The notes under the pieces: generated by a model
What the model was told of the DNA's origin: nothing
What the model saw: the letters and a program-made list of their open reading frames with translations, nothing else
The model's database searches: none
Shown here: positions 12,201 through 23,136 of the stretch, piece after piece
Layout: each line of letters begins with the position of its first letter
Position numbering within the stretch: the stretch's first letter is position 1
Assembly (NCBI GenBank): GCA_003864495.1
Contig: ML133499.1
Coordinates: forward strand, 1,364,001 to 1,428,000
Source: Nemopilema nomurai
Lineage: Eukaryota; Cnidaria; Scyphozoa; Rhizostomeae; Rhizostomatidae
Direction of reading: 5' to 3'
Length of the DNA stretch: 64,000 nt
Made by a program: the position numbers and the translations under genes

Positions 12201-15200
12201 GGGAAATGTTAAGAGTAAACACTTTTATGTCTAAACAATAGACATTATATTTAACAAAGCAATTATTGCTTGGCGGAAATTTTGTCCCATTTGTCTAGCT
12301 TCTGCCCTGGTCCATTTAATGTCAACCTTTCAGGCTTAATCTTTCTTCTGTATTTTACACCGATGGTTATACGAGTGCGTGATTTGGCTCTGTTGTTTAT
12401 TTTAGATCCATCTTATGTCGGAATCATACCAGAGAGGTCCAGGGTGAGTCGACTCATTTCACAAAGGGTCGCTTTTACATGGGGGACCTAATAATGTAGG
12501 CGCCCATGACGTGAAAGATTCCAGGTTCTTGTTAATAAAGTTGTAACGTCACACAATCCACAAGATATTCTCGCATTCCTACGCTTTTCTTTATAAATGA
12601 TTCTGTCATTCTGTCACCTCTTTGGCAGCAACATTAGGCTAGTGGATACGTTCGATGGCATTCGACTTTACTTGAAATTGGGTGTTTCAAACAACTGTAT
12701 CAAAACCGCACTGCTATCTGTATTATCACCAGATACTTCCTGCATTATAAGGATTAAGACATCGCATCATAAAGTCTTCCAAATTGATTCCAAGTTCTCA
12801 TTAGCGTAGCTGTGACGTCACACAATTCGTAAGATATCCTCACATTTCTATGCCTTTCTTTTTAGATGAAGCAACATTAGGCTAGTGGATACGTTCGATG
12901 GCAATCGACTTTGCTTGAAATCGGGTGTTTCAAACAACTGTTCCCTAAATAGTTTCCAAAACCGCACTGCTATCTATATTATCACCAAATACTTTTCTGC
13001 ATTTTAAGGAGTAAGGCGTCATAGAGTCTTCCAAAATGATTCCAAGTTCTCATTAGCGTAGCTTTGACGTCACACAATTCGCAAGATATTCTCACATTTC
13101 TATGTTTTTCTTTTTAGATGAAGGATTCTGCATTTGTGAGGATGAATGATGACATGCCAGAACATGTTGTGCGGAATCTAGGCCGAATAAAATCCATCCC
13201 TAAATCAATGGTATGAAAATGCTATTCAAAAAGAACCTTTGTACATCAAAGTAATGAATAATGAAGGCTATGTTTCTATTACTCCGTTTTCAATTGTCTG
13301 CGTTTTGGAATCCATCCGTTTTGGTATTTCCGAAGGTGTTTCCATTAAAAAATCCGTTTCAAATGCGTTTTTTAATCATTCCGTTTTCAAATCCCTCCGC
13401 TTTCAGCAGCTTTTTCAAATGTCTCCGTTTTTATGCGCGTTATTGGAAACATAGCCTAATTGCTGTACAGTTAACCCACAAAAATTAGAAGCTTTTATCT
13501 CATGCAATTTCGTAATCAAGCATGATATATCGTTGCTCGTGTGCCAGTTTAGATGCTGGTGGTTTGAAGCTGATAAAATTCGTTTTATCTGAGCAATTAA
13601 ACAGTATTTACTATGACGTTACCTGCCACTTTCTCTTGAGCAGAATTTCATTTGTAATGATTTTTGTGTAATCATGGCTCGTTCAAGCGATGAAACTAGT
13701 AAAATGAATGCAAAGACCACTACAATACAAACTAGTAAAACGAATACAGAGAACCATTCCATATGCTGCTATGACGTATTGTTTTGAATCTGTTTGTTGA
13801 CAGCAACAAGTATTCACTCTTCTTGATGTGTTCTGTTGGTGTTTTAGTCGTCTGCATCATCAAGATCAAAAGAGGGAAAAGCCATCAGCTTCATTGGTGC
13901 TTTGCGGATTCCGGTGAGCTTTCTGTTTATGCATCAACTGTAGTAGATATTTTCAATTACGTAACTGTAGTATTGTTTTGAAAAAGCTGTATGCTTTAAT
14001 GACGAGTACTCAGTTGAAAGGTGTTAGGTAGGTGACGATGGTATGCGAAAAAGTTGGTCAGATGGTATATAATATAATATAATATAATATAATATAATAT
14101 AATATAATATAACATAATATAATATAATATAATGTTATATTATACAATATAGTTTAATATAATATAATATAATATAATATAGTTAGATAAAATGTAATAA
14201 AATGTAATATGATATGATATAAAATAATACAATGTAATATTTTAAAGTATAATATACTTCCAAATAATATAATATAATTTGATATAGTATGGTATAATGT
14301 AATATAATATAATATAATTTAATATAACGGCAAAATAATACCATTCTGTGTGACTATTTCAAGTTCTATTCCTTTTAGAACGAAATTTGACGTCTTATGC
14401 GGCTAATCTATGTCCTTCTATGTACTCAATGGACATGAACTTTGCCCCGTCAAAGTCTGAACTAAGATATTTGTGAATTATTGCTTTGACAAAAGTGGAA
14501 GCAACAATCGCCTTATTTTGTATGAAATATTTATTCTGATTAATAGACAAATCTAAAGGTCTTCTAAATTTGCAACCTTTCCTCTAATGCTGATATCATC
14601 AAGTTATTGCAATCAGCATATTATTTCTGTGAATTTAACATATGCTATTAACATGACATTTTATACTAATTCGATAAACATATTATTGCAAGAATATTTT
14701 TTCCTTGAGTTGCATAAACGGAAGCACTGGGAAGATGAATTTCTTTATGCTGAAAATAGAGTGATTTTTTTGTGTCTCTAATATCCACTCCTATATTTAT
14801 TTCCTCTTCTCCCGCAGGGTGTTCTAGAGTATTCCCTCTGCTTATTTTTTGCTAAGCTCGTAAGCTACACATTTCTGTACTGGTTGCCGTTCTACACGAA
14901 AAGTACAGGTAAGCAAATCTTTTTAAATTCATTTAATTTAGGACCCCTAACGGATGTTAATCTTCTCAAATTGTCGTCTCAAATTAATCTTTTAATTTCG
15001 AGGATGAAATATTTTTCGTTCAACTATGCTTATCAGCCCTGACTATTAATGGACGTTGATATTGATACTAATATAATCTATTAATACTAATGATGCATAC
15101 ACTCCCTGATACGTTTTGACCTACACCTTTGCCAAGTTTCACAAAAATGCATCTTTGGTATCAAAGTTACAATTTTTTCTCTTTGTTGTTTTCTTTAAGT

Positions 15201-18200
15201 TCTTTTTGCGCACCTTATAATGCCTTTTAGTTTGTAAATCAATCAGTTCCTTCTTTCAGTTATTGGAGGGCGCCGATTCAACTCCCAAGAAGCCGCTGAT
15301 TTAGCAATATATTTCGATGTCGGGGGAATCATTGGTGAGTTTTCTTCTTTGTTTTCCTTCATTCATTCATCCTTCATTTTGTTTTATTATGCAATGAACG
15401 CTGAAGGGCATGAAAAACAGGTGACACAATAAAAAGGTAGGGAAAAGGTTATACTGATTTTAAAAGCAAGTGGGGGTAATCTATGCAACTATTGAAAAGC
15501 AACGGGCTTTTGTTTCAACCCCCTGGTACTGATGTTTCTGACTTAACCTGAATACCTCATGTTGATGCTGGTTGATTATAGCATGACGGGGGGTGTCTCA
15601 AAAAATTGGAGTACACTAGAAATTCCAGGCATTAGAAAAGGGGGCTGCTGGCTCCACCACCCCTCCCCCTGACTGACAGCTTTGCCCTGCCTTATTGGAT
15701 GTTATCTTGCTTTAGGTTCTTGTATTAAAATTAATGTTCTGGAAAAGGAAATTGGTTAGGGGTCATTGATCCCGAGTTTTATCGATGCGCCAATGCCTTT
15801 TAGTGTACACTCTTAGACAGCATATAGGAGTTTCGTAAAATCGGGTCCAACTTTTGACACCACAGCTGCAGAGTAGGAGAAAACGAAAAGGACACTGGGC
15901 TCTATTGTTGTAGTTGGAAACTCTAAGAAAAGGTTTCCACGCATGCATAGTTTCGTAGAGCTTGAAAGTGAGGCTAACCAGGCTGGTTTTCCGCGCAGTA
16001 TAATATTACTCTTACCTGGTCAGATAATACAACGAGGTCAACCGTGTAAGACTTCATTTCCCTGGCTCAAAACACCAAGATGACGACAATCGAGTGCCAT
16101 CTACCTTTTCCCTATTCTGTGTCCCAGCTGTCCCTGAAGCATTAAGTTCAGCCGTCACTTTTGTTGTATTTTCGCAGGTGGAATAATGGCGGGCTATATT
16201 TCCGACAAGTCAAAGTGCAGTGGCATCACCTGCTGGGTTATGCTTGTCCTAGCAGCGCCATCGGTAAGGCCTACTGTAGTAGGATTGTATGTTGTAGCCT
16301 CCCTTCCACCTCCATATATAAATCTCCTTTTCGTTTGCGTAATTAGTCAGTGAATAACCTCAACACGTGTCGCTCGCATTCTGTGTTCACTCTAATGACA
16401 ACTTGATAAATACTCGAAATTACAGAGGGATTCCGAGGAAACATAGTCCCTGTCACACTATGTAAAATGGCTGTTCTTACGTCATGTCTGATCAAACTCT
16501 AGAGGAACTTCAATCCGCCATGAATCAACTGGATGTGTAAAAGCAGAGCCTTGGAAGAGAGCGACGCTTTCTTTTAGTAAAGAGGGCTTGAAAACAGAGT
16601 TGATTGAACTTCTTTTGTATTTGTTTCAATTTTTGTTGGTGATCAAACATCAAGACTCTTTTTGCTGTCATTGCAAATTGCTTTCACAAAGTAAGAGCAT
16701 AATAGAGGGAGAGTTTCCAGACCGTCAATTTCTCCCTGAAGGAATAGGGCAGGTATACAAATGAAACAAAATTATATGCTAGATTTCATCAAATTTGTAG
16801 GAGTTTTCAAATGATACAATATGTGATGAAAGTCTAGATTTGTTTAGAACATAAATTTGGCCACTTTTACTATAGCAGTGGAAGGTCAATTTATAGTATC
16901 TCCAACTCTTTCCAAGACGGAGAATTTTTGTTTTTTGTTATGCAGATTTAAATGGAAAAGAAGAAGAAGCTGATACAGCCTTTCCATTTTACCTTTTTTA
17001 TTTGTGAAAGCAATAAAAAACTGCATCGAAGCTTTTTGTAATTTTTTCGGAAAATTTTTAGTTGAATTTGTTATGCATTTTTGACCAAATTGATTTGAAA
17101 ATTAATGATGGATTTTTCTTTTCCAGCTTTTCATATTCAAATTCTATGGAAATTCAAGTATTTCTGTTTATATTGGTAGGTTTTTGTTATTGTTTTTTTC
17201 AAGAAATAAAAAAACAAAATTTTGCATTGAAAATGTTCATGTTTGCATAAGGTCCAAAGTCAATTTCCATTTGCAAAGACCTTGATAATAAATCAGTCAT
17301 CAGTCATAAATCAGATAATAAAGTCATTGTATTTAGTCCCGATCAAAGACTTGTTTTGTTTGAGAAGAGTATTCGTGGATGTTTCATTTGTGTGCAGCAA
17401 CTTTTTAATGCAATTACCAAAACATCACTGTTAAGCCAGTAGGCCCTGTCTTGCTAATGATAAAGATCTAGATATATTTTCAAAATATAACGGAATTTTA
17501 AAATGATAAATAGACCTATGTTGCCCTTAATTAGTAATTGCTGCTCTATTTAGACGCAAGGAAACCCTTTTTTCAATTGGACACTTCTAAAAATGGCGAA
17601 GAAGAAACTGTTTGTTTATTTGTAGTCAATCATGCACTCTTCATATCACCCTTTAGTGTGTTTCGATCCACAAGTAGCATATTATTTCGTCATCCTTTTA
17701 TCATTTTCCGACGTTTGCGTAATTTGGGGATGCTTAAATTTAAAATCCGTTGTTGCATGCTATTTTGATGTTTTTTACGTACGAAGCATTTTTAATTATA
17801 GATATCTAGATAAATTTAGATATAGATATATCAAAAACATGTCGATGCAATGGAATTCCTTCATGACAGCTTTGGTTTATGAAATGACGTCTTATGAAGC
17901 TGTGGTAGCCACATAAATCAAGATTATACTATAGTATGCAGTACCAGACGAACAATTGTCCGTTCGACTCATATACGTTGCAGTTGTATATGTTGGTGTA
18001 TTTTGCAACATATACCTTAGTATATGTTGTAGTTGCCTTGCAAATGTACTCGCCTAGTGACTGAACCATCTTTCTTACAGCCATCATGATTGTTGCCGGA
18101 ACGTTTGTCAATGGACCGTATGCCCTCATCACAACTGCTGTCTCCGCCACTCTGGTAAGGCCTCGTTCGTACTTTGCCATGTTTGGATTGCCTCGTACTG

Positions 18201-21200
18201 GTCATTTTGTTCTCTTTGCAAGAAACCTCTGTAGTTGAAAATCTTGATATTTTGACGTACTTGGCTTGGACAAAATGTGATCTTGGCCGTCCATAAACCT
18301 TTGACCTTGACTGTCGTTTTTTTTAGTTAATTCAATGTTTTTATTTTCTGCAAACGCGAACAAAGGATCAATCAAAATCACGAAAAAGAGTGCTCACAGC
18401 ACTGGGGTACTCTTAGCTTCTATACCAAGTTATATAAATATTTGCACATCAAAAGGGGCCTGGGTTTGTCATTCCTCGTGACGTCATAAAGTTACGCTGC
18501 GTCGGGGCCTGGGTTTGTCATGCCTCGTGACGTCATAAAGTTTAGTTGCGTCGTGGCCTGGGTTTGTCATTCCCCGTGACGTCATAAAGTTACGTTGCGC
18601 CATTGAATGTTTTAGGGCAGTCATCAAAGCCTCAAAGGAAGCACAAAAGCTATGGCCACTGTTACAGCGATTATTGATGGGACAGGCTCCTTCGGTAGGT
18701 TATTGCTTTAATGGAGTTGCAGTTTCTGCGTTTTCCCGCTAACACCCGCGCTATAGCAGTGTTTATTTACACAAGCCATTGACCCTAGTTTCCATCTTCC
18801 GTGGACTGTTCTGTGTTATGAGGTTGCTACCATTACTTTTGTTTAAACTTAACGAGAGCATCGGCTTTGTCGGGAAGTTTAAGGATTTATCTTTCAATTA
18901 CTGTGCTTTATTCATAATTTTGTACTTAAATTGAAGCATATGTAGATTTATACAAGGTCACTGGCACAAGCGAATTCGTTCACAAAATAAAGAGAAGATT
19001 ATTTTGAGTCACGAAAACTTCTCTGCGACTTTTGAGTGAGACTTTGTGGCTTAAAAAAGCTTAATAAGCCAGTCATTGAGCGAAGATACCAAATTTGTTT
19101 ATAAACTCTGGTGTTTTCGCTAATTTTGATGCTATTGATTCTGATATTAAATGTTATATTTCCGAAATTTTATATTTCCGTGTGTGCATAGTTCCTTCTT
19201 GCAGTTTTTGGAAGATCCGGAATGAGCGAGTCGTTAATAACCCGGACTGTTTTTTGTCCTAGGTGCTGCAACCGGTCCGTTGCTTGCTGGGATTTTGCCC
19301 GTAGGTTGAATCTTCGCTGTACCCATGATGCCTTCATCTTTGCTGCATCTTTTAACGAGTGTAATATGAAGCTTATTCATTAACATCATACGATGACCAT
19401 GTTCAAGGGAGTTTTCATGTTGAAGTAATTATTAATGATTTATTCCTTAATCTTTGCTGTTGCAAAATCAATAGAAGTTTGTTGATATTCCACCGAATAG
19501 AAATGAAACATAACTGTTCATTTTTCTTGCAGGGCTGGTCGTTCGTGTTTTATCTTCTCATTGCAGCAGATATTATTGCGGCACTTGTAAGTAAAGTTGT
19601 TTTTTTTAGCCAAAAAACACTAGGTTAATAATTCGATAAAAAGAATCATACTATACTCATAGCTAGGGATAAAGGACCAAAATTTGTTGCAAGTTTGATA
19701 GCAAAGTCTAAAGTTTGCAAAGCCAAGCTTTTAGAAAATCGATTGCAACTAAACGTAGGCCTTTCATCTTATCACAAGTATCAATTATTTGTGAGTTGAA
19801 ATTTAGCTCCACCCGATACCAGGTGATTTGGCCATTCCCTCTTTTGTCGGGGATTCCCACTCGTCACATGACTTTTACCATGAAGAGGTGTTAGCAGGTA
19901 GAAGGCCGCGATCCAGTTTCAATATAGCAGGAGTTCACTCATTAAGTAAATCATTTTTTGTATGCTAATAGTTCTTATTTAAGAGCAGGTGTTAAAACTA
20001 TGACCCTGCTACTGTTATATCATCATAGTGCGTCTGTTAAGGGCGATATCATTTCTAAAATTTTGATGTTTTTTGGCGTCTTTGAACTTCGATAAGCTCA
20101 TTCTCTCAAATAAATTTCGTGGTGATAATCAGTAGAATCAAACCGAAAAGTCTTGTACAACAATGATTTTTCTTGATGCATCTGTCAGGAAACAGATGAT
20201 GGTGATGAAGTTAATTTGATTGCAATAAGATTTGATTCTTTCCGACTGATGCACTTCTCTTACTGTCAATTTCGTTAAATCTGGAACCTTTCGACAAGCA
20301 TTTTATGCAACAATACCAATGCTTGTATTGACTATATTTAATTCAAATTTTTACGCCATCCCTGAAATTAACTTTTACAGCTAATTAAAATTGATTCTCA
20401 ACTTTAGTAAATAATTATTATTTATGAGTAATGGAGACGAAAGTACCCCAGGCCATAGTTGTAATCAATCAACGATTGAATGTGAATATAGGGACATGCC
20501 AGTGTTTAAGCAAAAAGATGCACTCATTTGAGTTCATCATTAATGCTGATGATTATATTCATGTCTGTTGTATATCCTTTAATACTTTCACTTTAACCGA
20601 ATGGAGTCAATTTTTTTTGTTTTATAGTTTTTTGTATCAAATTCGAATTTCCATTGTAGCTCCTTTCTAGACAAGTCTACCACGAAATTAGGCTCTGCCA
20701 TGCGATTTCACAGGGGAAAAGGTACGATTTACGTAACCGCTTTCAACGTTTTAAAAACAAACCATAGGGTGTACATTGATGAAGTGGTAAAAACAGGTTA
20801 TAGCCTGATTCAATGGCTGCTACAGACGTATTTGTGAAGGGGACCTTGAGTCAAAGGTTGCTGTTTTTTACCTTGACATGTGCTACCATAATCGCCAATC
20901 TAAGCTATATGAGCCATGAGTCCTTTTGTCTCGTTTTATGGTAAAGATCTGCTTGTTGGCACAAGGACGGCGAATCTAGGGGGTGTCCGGGGGAGGGGGG
21001 ATAGGACCCCCACTTTTTAGAGAGCAAACTGTTTTCCAGGCCTATGTTGAAAGGCATAGAAGACAATTTATATGTACATAGAGGTGGAAGTCAAGTATTC
21101 TGTAATTAATCTTGCTCATTGGGGCCCTCACTCTGTTTATTATAATAATATTTAGGGCAGGCTATCTTCACTAAAACCTTTCTCAATATTCGCATTTTCA

Positions 21201-21465
21201 TAATCATCCTGAATTTGAAATACAAGTGGCCGGCCCTGTGACACAAGAAGTTGTTATAGTTGCTTTGCATCTTAACTAGATTAACAGTGGTTTGACATTC
21301 GAAAAATGATGCCTCTACCACTTTTGCCCTTCTGATTTGCCTACTCCTCTTATCAGGCGCAAAGATGGCATGGGTGCGATTGAAGAAAGATGGCGAGGGA
21401 GAGAAAGACCCATTGCTTCAGATCCTGATAGTACATTAAATCGGACTAACCCCAATGAATCATAG
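3295..21465 (+). CDS. SLC37-family sugar-phosphate/phosphate exchanger (SLC37A1/A2-like), 5'-incomplete
   Basis: A major facilitator superfamily organophosphate:phosphate antiporter; family members exchange glucose-6-phosphate or glycerol-3-phosphate for phosphate, mostly at the ER membrane. Coding exons: 3295-3376, 3810-3876, 8497-8578, 9183-9318, 9946-9966, 10505-10560, 10787-10879, 11489-11562, 12406-12443, 13118-13210, 13848-13913, 14818-14908, 15260-15334, 16178-16263, 17127-17175, 18081-18154, 18616-18694, 19263-19300, 19533-19586, 20660-20721, 21357-21465 (stop TAG). All junctions are GT-AG and phases agree throughout, giving 507 residues after the missing first exon; vertebrate SLC37A2 is about 505 in total. 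Diagnostic stretches: [11 protein letters not shown] (first helix), [24 protein letters not shown] (GlpT-type signature), [27 protein letters not shown] and [13 protein letters not shown]. The first luminal loop has two N-glycosylation sequons (NCT, NNT). The central loop is polar and long. The HSP70 gene sits in the intron 3877-8496. Family assignment is firm; substrate is inferred. Confidence 0.93.
3736..3768. repeat. AT dinucleotide microsatellite
   Basis: A run of alternating A and T with one interruption, in the intron between the first two coding exons found for the SLC37 gene. Confidence 0.9.
4609..4796 (+). promoter_or_regulatory. heat-shock element cluster and CCAAT boxes of the HSP70 promoter
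   Basis: Inverted nGAAn/nTTCn modules occur at 4610-4622 (GAAacTTCcaGGA), 4646-4656 (GAAtaTTCtcG), 4756-4763 (TTCtgGAA) and 4779-4796 (TTCtcGAAagTTCctGGG). The last is a near-perfect three-and-a-half-module element about 15 bp upstream of the TATA box. Two CCAAT boxes are present (4678-4682, 4718-4722). This is the layout of a heat-shock-factor-driven promoter, so strong stress induction is expected. Confidence 0.85.
4811..4818 (+). promoter_or_regulatory. TATA box of HSP70
   Basis: TATAAAAA lies about 130 bp before the HSP70 ATG and just after the proximal heat-shock element. Transcription should start near 4840, giving a 5' leader of about 100 nt without introns. Confidence 0.8.
4941..6842 (+). 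CDS. cytosolic/nuclear heat-shock protein 70 (inducible, intronless)
   Basis: An ATP-dependent chaperone of 633 aa in a single exon. All three HSP70 signatures are present: IDLGTTYS near residue 8, [12 protein letters not shown] near 197 and [14 protein letters not shown] near 335. The nucleotide-binding domain covers about residues 1-385. It is followed by the hydrophobic linker DLLVIDV, the substrate-binding domain and a lid. The C-terminus ends EEVD, the docking motif for TPR co-chaperones that marks cytosolic HSP70. The glycine/proline tail before EEVD is short and lacks long GGMP repeats. The ATG at 4941 gives the canonical N-terminus [10 protein letters not shown]. Lack of introns and the upstream heat-shock elements point to the stress-inducible class. 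The gene lies entirely within an SLC37 intron on the same strand. No canonical AATAAA was seen close to the stop; one lies at 7312-7317. Confidence 0.98.
   Translation: MPKAVGIDLGTTYSCVGVFQHGKVEIIANDQGNITTPSYVAFNDSERLIGDAAKNQVALNPENTIFDAKRLIGRRFNDSTVQEDMRHWPFNVVNDNSKPKLKAIYKGEQKSFFPEEISSMVLTKMKETAESYLGEKVKDVVITVPAYFNDSQRQATKDAGTIAGLNVLRIINEPTAAAIAYGLDKGCTKEKNVLIFDLGGGTFDVSILSIEDGVFEVKSTGGNTHLGGEDFDNRVVDHFVKEFKRKYKKDISGNKRALRRLRTACERLKRALSSATQANIEVDSLFEGIDFYSSLTRARFEELNADLFRATLEPVGKALKDAQLSKGQIDDIVLVGGSTRIPKVQKMLSDFFNGKELCKGINPDEAVAYGAAVQAAILSGEKDEGVKDLLVIDVAPLSLGIETAGGVMTTLIKRSTAIPTKKTETFTTYADNQPAVTIQVYEGERAMTKDNHPLGRFDLTGIPPAPRGVPKIDVTFDIDANGILNVTAVEKSTGKNSKITITNDKGRLSSEEVERMVQDADKFKEEDERQREKVQAKNNLESYVFNVKSTMEDGNVASKTSQEDKDRVLTKCKEVIDWLDRNQSADKDEFEHQQKELESVARPVITNLYSTGGPGGVPGEYPTSNGPTVEEVD
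6843..8496. other. intronic stretch between HSP70 and the next SLC37 exon
   Basis: It holds the HSP70 3' UTR, a short tandem array (7676-7727, a 15-bp ATATCTTATATTTGA unit, about 3.5 copies) and AT-rich intron. A possible distal AATAAA lies at 7312-7317. No further coding exon was recognised. Confidence 0.6.
9412..9451. repeat. ATTT tetranucleotide microsatellite
   Basis: A short (ATTT)n run grading into TATA repeats, immediately before a dispersed repeat copy, inside an SLC37 intron. Confidence 0.85.
9437..9550. repeat. dispersed repeat, copy 1
   Basis: About 110 bp that recur in direct orientation at 11642-11755 with moderate divergence. Shared landmarks are TATATATTTATT, CAGAAC, ACTAATTCTAAGCA, CTCT and AGCTG..AGTAGTT. 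Both copies are intronic. No coding capacity was seen; a short interspersed or MITE-type repeat is likely. Confidence 0.6.
9946..9966 (+). other. 21-nt microexon of the SLC37 gene
   Basis: TTGTAG acceptor, seven codons (IITGIFQ) and a GTAAGA donor. It is phase 0 on both sides. It supplies exactly the residues expected between the exon ending IGMQ (9318) and the exon starting ATGWP (10505): SLC37A2-type proteins read NGLVQTTGWP here. Without it the fifth transmembrane region would be seven residues short. Confidence 0.85.
11642..11755. repeat. dispersed repeat, copy 2
   Basis: Diverged direct copy of the segment at 9437-9550, in a later intron of the same gene. Confidence 0.6.
11840..12120 (-). 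other. open frame of unknown nature on the minus strand inside an SLC37 intron
   Basis: The minus strand stays open across most of this interval and ends at a TAG near 11840. The predicted peptide is of ordinary composition (for example [19 protein letters not shown]), with two N-x-T sequons. I recognise no family. It could be a fragment of a retroposed gene or transposon, or chance. Confidence 0.2.
12510..13117. repeat. tandemly duplicated intron 3' end with a decoy splice acceptor
   Basis: A unit of about 245 bp occurs from about 12627 to 12870 and again from 12871 to 13117, with a partial upstream copy (about 12510-12605). Each unit starts near GCAACATTAGGCTAGTGG, and its tail contains ACGTCACACAAT and a pyrimidine tract. 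The last tail leads into the real exon at 13118. The middle copy keeps the acceptor plus the first six exon bases (TTTTTAG then ATGAAG, 12861-12871), then runs into a stop within a few codons. Confidence 0.8.
13270..13450. repeat. degenerate CCGTTTTCAAAT-type repeat
   Basis: A series of variants of TCCGTTTTCAAAT and TCCGTTTTGG. It looks like a fragment of a dispersed element; similar wording recurs near 24410-24510 and 24840-24995. Confidence 0.5.
14068..14335. repeat. AATAT pentanucleotide satellite
   Basis: About 270 bp made of ATAAT/AATAT units, near-perfect at the left (14068-14140) and increasingly degenerate to the right. Intronic in the SLC37 gene. Confidence 0.92.
18455..18600. repeat. 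three 49-bp tandem units each carrying a CRE palindrome
   Basis: Each unit reads GGCCTGGGTTTGTCAT, then CCTCGTGACGTCATAAAG with small changes. Perfect TGACGTCA octamers fall at 18479-18486, 18528-18535 and 18577-18584. The array ends about 15 bp before the SLC37 exon at 18616. TGACGTCA is the consensus binding site for CREB/ATF factors; function here is not shown. Confidence 0.9.
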
Positions 21466-21600
21466 TGTATAATCGGAACGAATTATGACGGTTTTAACAC
21501 AGATTCTATTTTAATAGCTTAAAGTGGATTGCTTATGATATTGTATTGAAAATACTTCTGCTTTTAGCAATATCTGATTTTTAGCTGCATGTTGTTGAGC

Positions 21601-21606
21601 AATAAA
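21601..21606 (+). terminator. polyadenylation signal of the SLC37 gene
   Basis: AATAAA lies 136 nt after the TAG stop, in the expected orientation and distance for the 3' end of this gene. Confidence 0.65.
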
Positions 21607-22489
21607 AGTTGGATTTTGACATTTAGGTGAATTCAATTAAAATTCGTTGAAAACGCAAATTGCAAAGAGGATAATTTACTTTGCCAAAAACATTGCTTTG
21701 CAAGCAGCAATTTTCGGGGGCTTATATATTTTTATGGACCCCGAAAAATAGAATCTTGTTTCTGCCTCTTTAGAAGATAACCGAAAACTGTAGGGAAATT
21801 TGGTATAAGGAAACTACAGATGAATCCACGGTTTATAATGTCTTTAATGGTTTAAAATCTAAGACGCTTTATAAGACATGATCACTGTTTTGTAATCTGT
21901 AATCAAACAATTGGTCGATATATAATTCTAAATAATTGCTTTGTATAAATTTTCAGATTGTCGTTTTCACCACAAGATTGTAATGGTAGACTTTCTAGCC
22001 GGTGAAATTAAGTCACTAACCAAAATAGAAATACAGTTTGAAATTGCTTTTTGCCCATATTGAATATGCAGTTTGAAATTGTTTTTTGTCCAAATTAAAT
22101 AAACAGTTTGAAATAAACAGTTATCTACATTTCCAAAATATTCCTTAACTCCAGGTGCTTTGGTAGCGATATCAAAGGTTCAATTGTTCCTACTTGTTAT
22201 ACAGAATTGCATATTTTTGTGAAAGCGTTTTCATAAGAACACCTATAATAATATATTTTAGTCAAAGCTTTATTTAGCAGTATGATTTCATGTTCGACAG
22301 CTTATCTCGACCAGTTTTATGATTACAATTCTAAATTTGTATGTTGGCGTTTGATATCCGCGCGGATCGTGATTTTAGGATGATATTTGATAGTAAATTC
22401 TAGTTCGATGATTTATTAGTTGTTTCAGACCTTGTAAAATAATCGTTGTTAAGATTTACAAAATTATGGATGGTTTAATAACTTGGTGT

Positions 22490-22870
22490 TACAATTCTGA
22501 AATTTTGTACTATAGTGTTGTAAGACAATGTTATTTTGCAATGTCACATTACAATGTAATATTATAACAAAGTATTACGATTTGTTATCAAATTGCGGCT
22601 TCGTAATGGTGTATTACGATGTGATATTACAACGTAATGTTTCTATACTACAATTTGTGGTATCATAATATTGCATTGTAGTGTGGTATTACAATAAAGT
22701 ATCATAACGTATCATTACGATATATTATTGCAATGTGATATTGCAAGAATGTATTTCTAGATGATAGTACAGTGTGAAGTTAGTGTGCTGTAATATGGCA
22801 TTATAATGGTGTATTACAACATTATATTACAGTGTGTTATCACGGTGTGATATTTTGATATGTAAGTAGT
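22490..22870. repeat. degenerate ATTAC/GTAAT array
   Basis: Nearly 400 bp composed of diverged words of the type TATTACGATGTGATATTACA and their near reverse complements. Words such as ATTACAATGTAAT are self-complementary. No fixed period was determined by eye. Confidence 0.6.
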
Positions 22871-23036
22871 CATTGTATACCACGCGAGTCTACAGTTAGC
22901 ATGCTTTTTGTAAAATTCCAGTAGATACAATCATGCTTTTAGAAGGAAAGGTCCTTGTTTTGATTATGTTTCTATAAAACAGACAGTAGCAAGCCCACGT
23001 TGCAGCTAGTAAGTTTTTAACCTGTCTTCCAAACAA

Positions 23037-23136
23037 TCACGTGACCTCTATATTCCTTTTGTTGCACATGTGATCAAGAATACGTGATCATTGGAACAAT
23101 ATACACGTGATCAAAAATGTATTGCACACGTGATAC
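23037..23136. promoter_or_regulatory. cluster of CACGTGAT-type E-boxes
   Basis: TCACGTGA at 23037-23044 is followed by CACATGTGATC (23065), TACGTGATC (23081), ACACGTGATC (23103) and CACACGTGAT (23125), spaced by roughly 16-28 bp. CACGTG is the core site of bHLH-zip factors (USF, MITF/TFEB, Myc). No adjacent gene was recognised, so it may be an enhancer or just a degenerate repeat. Confidence 0.4.
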
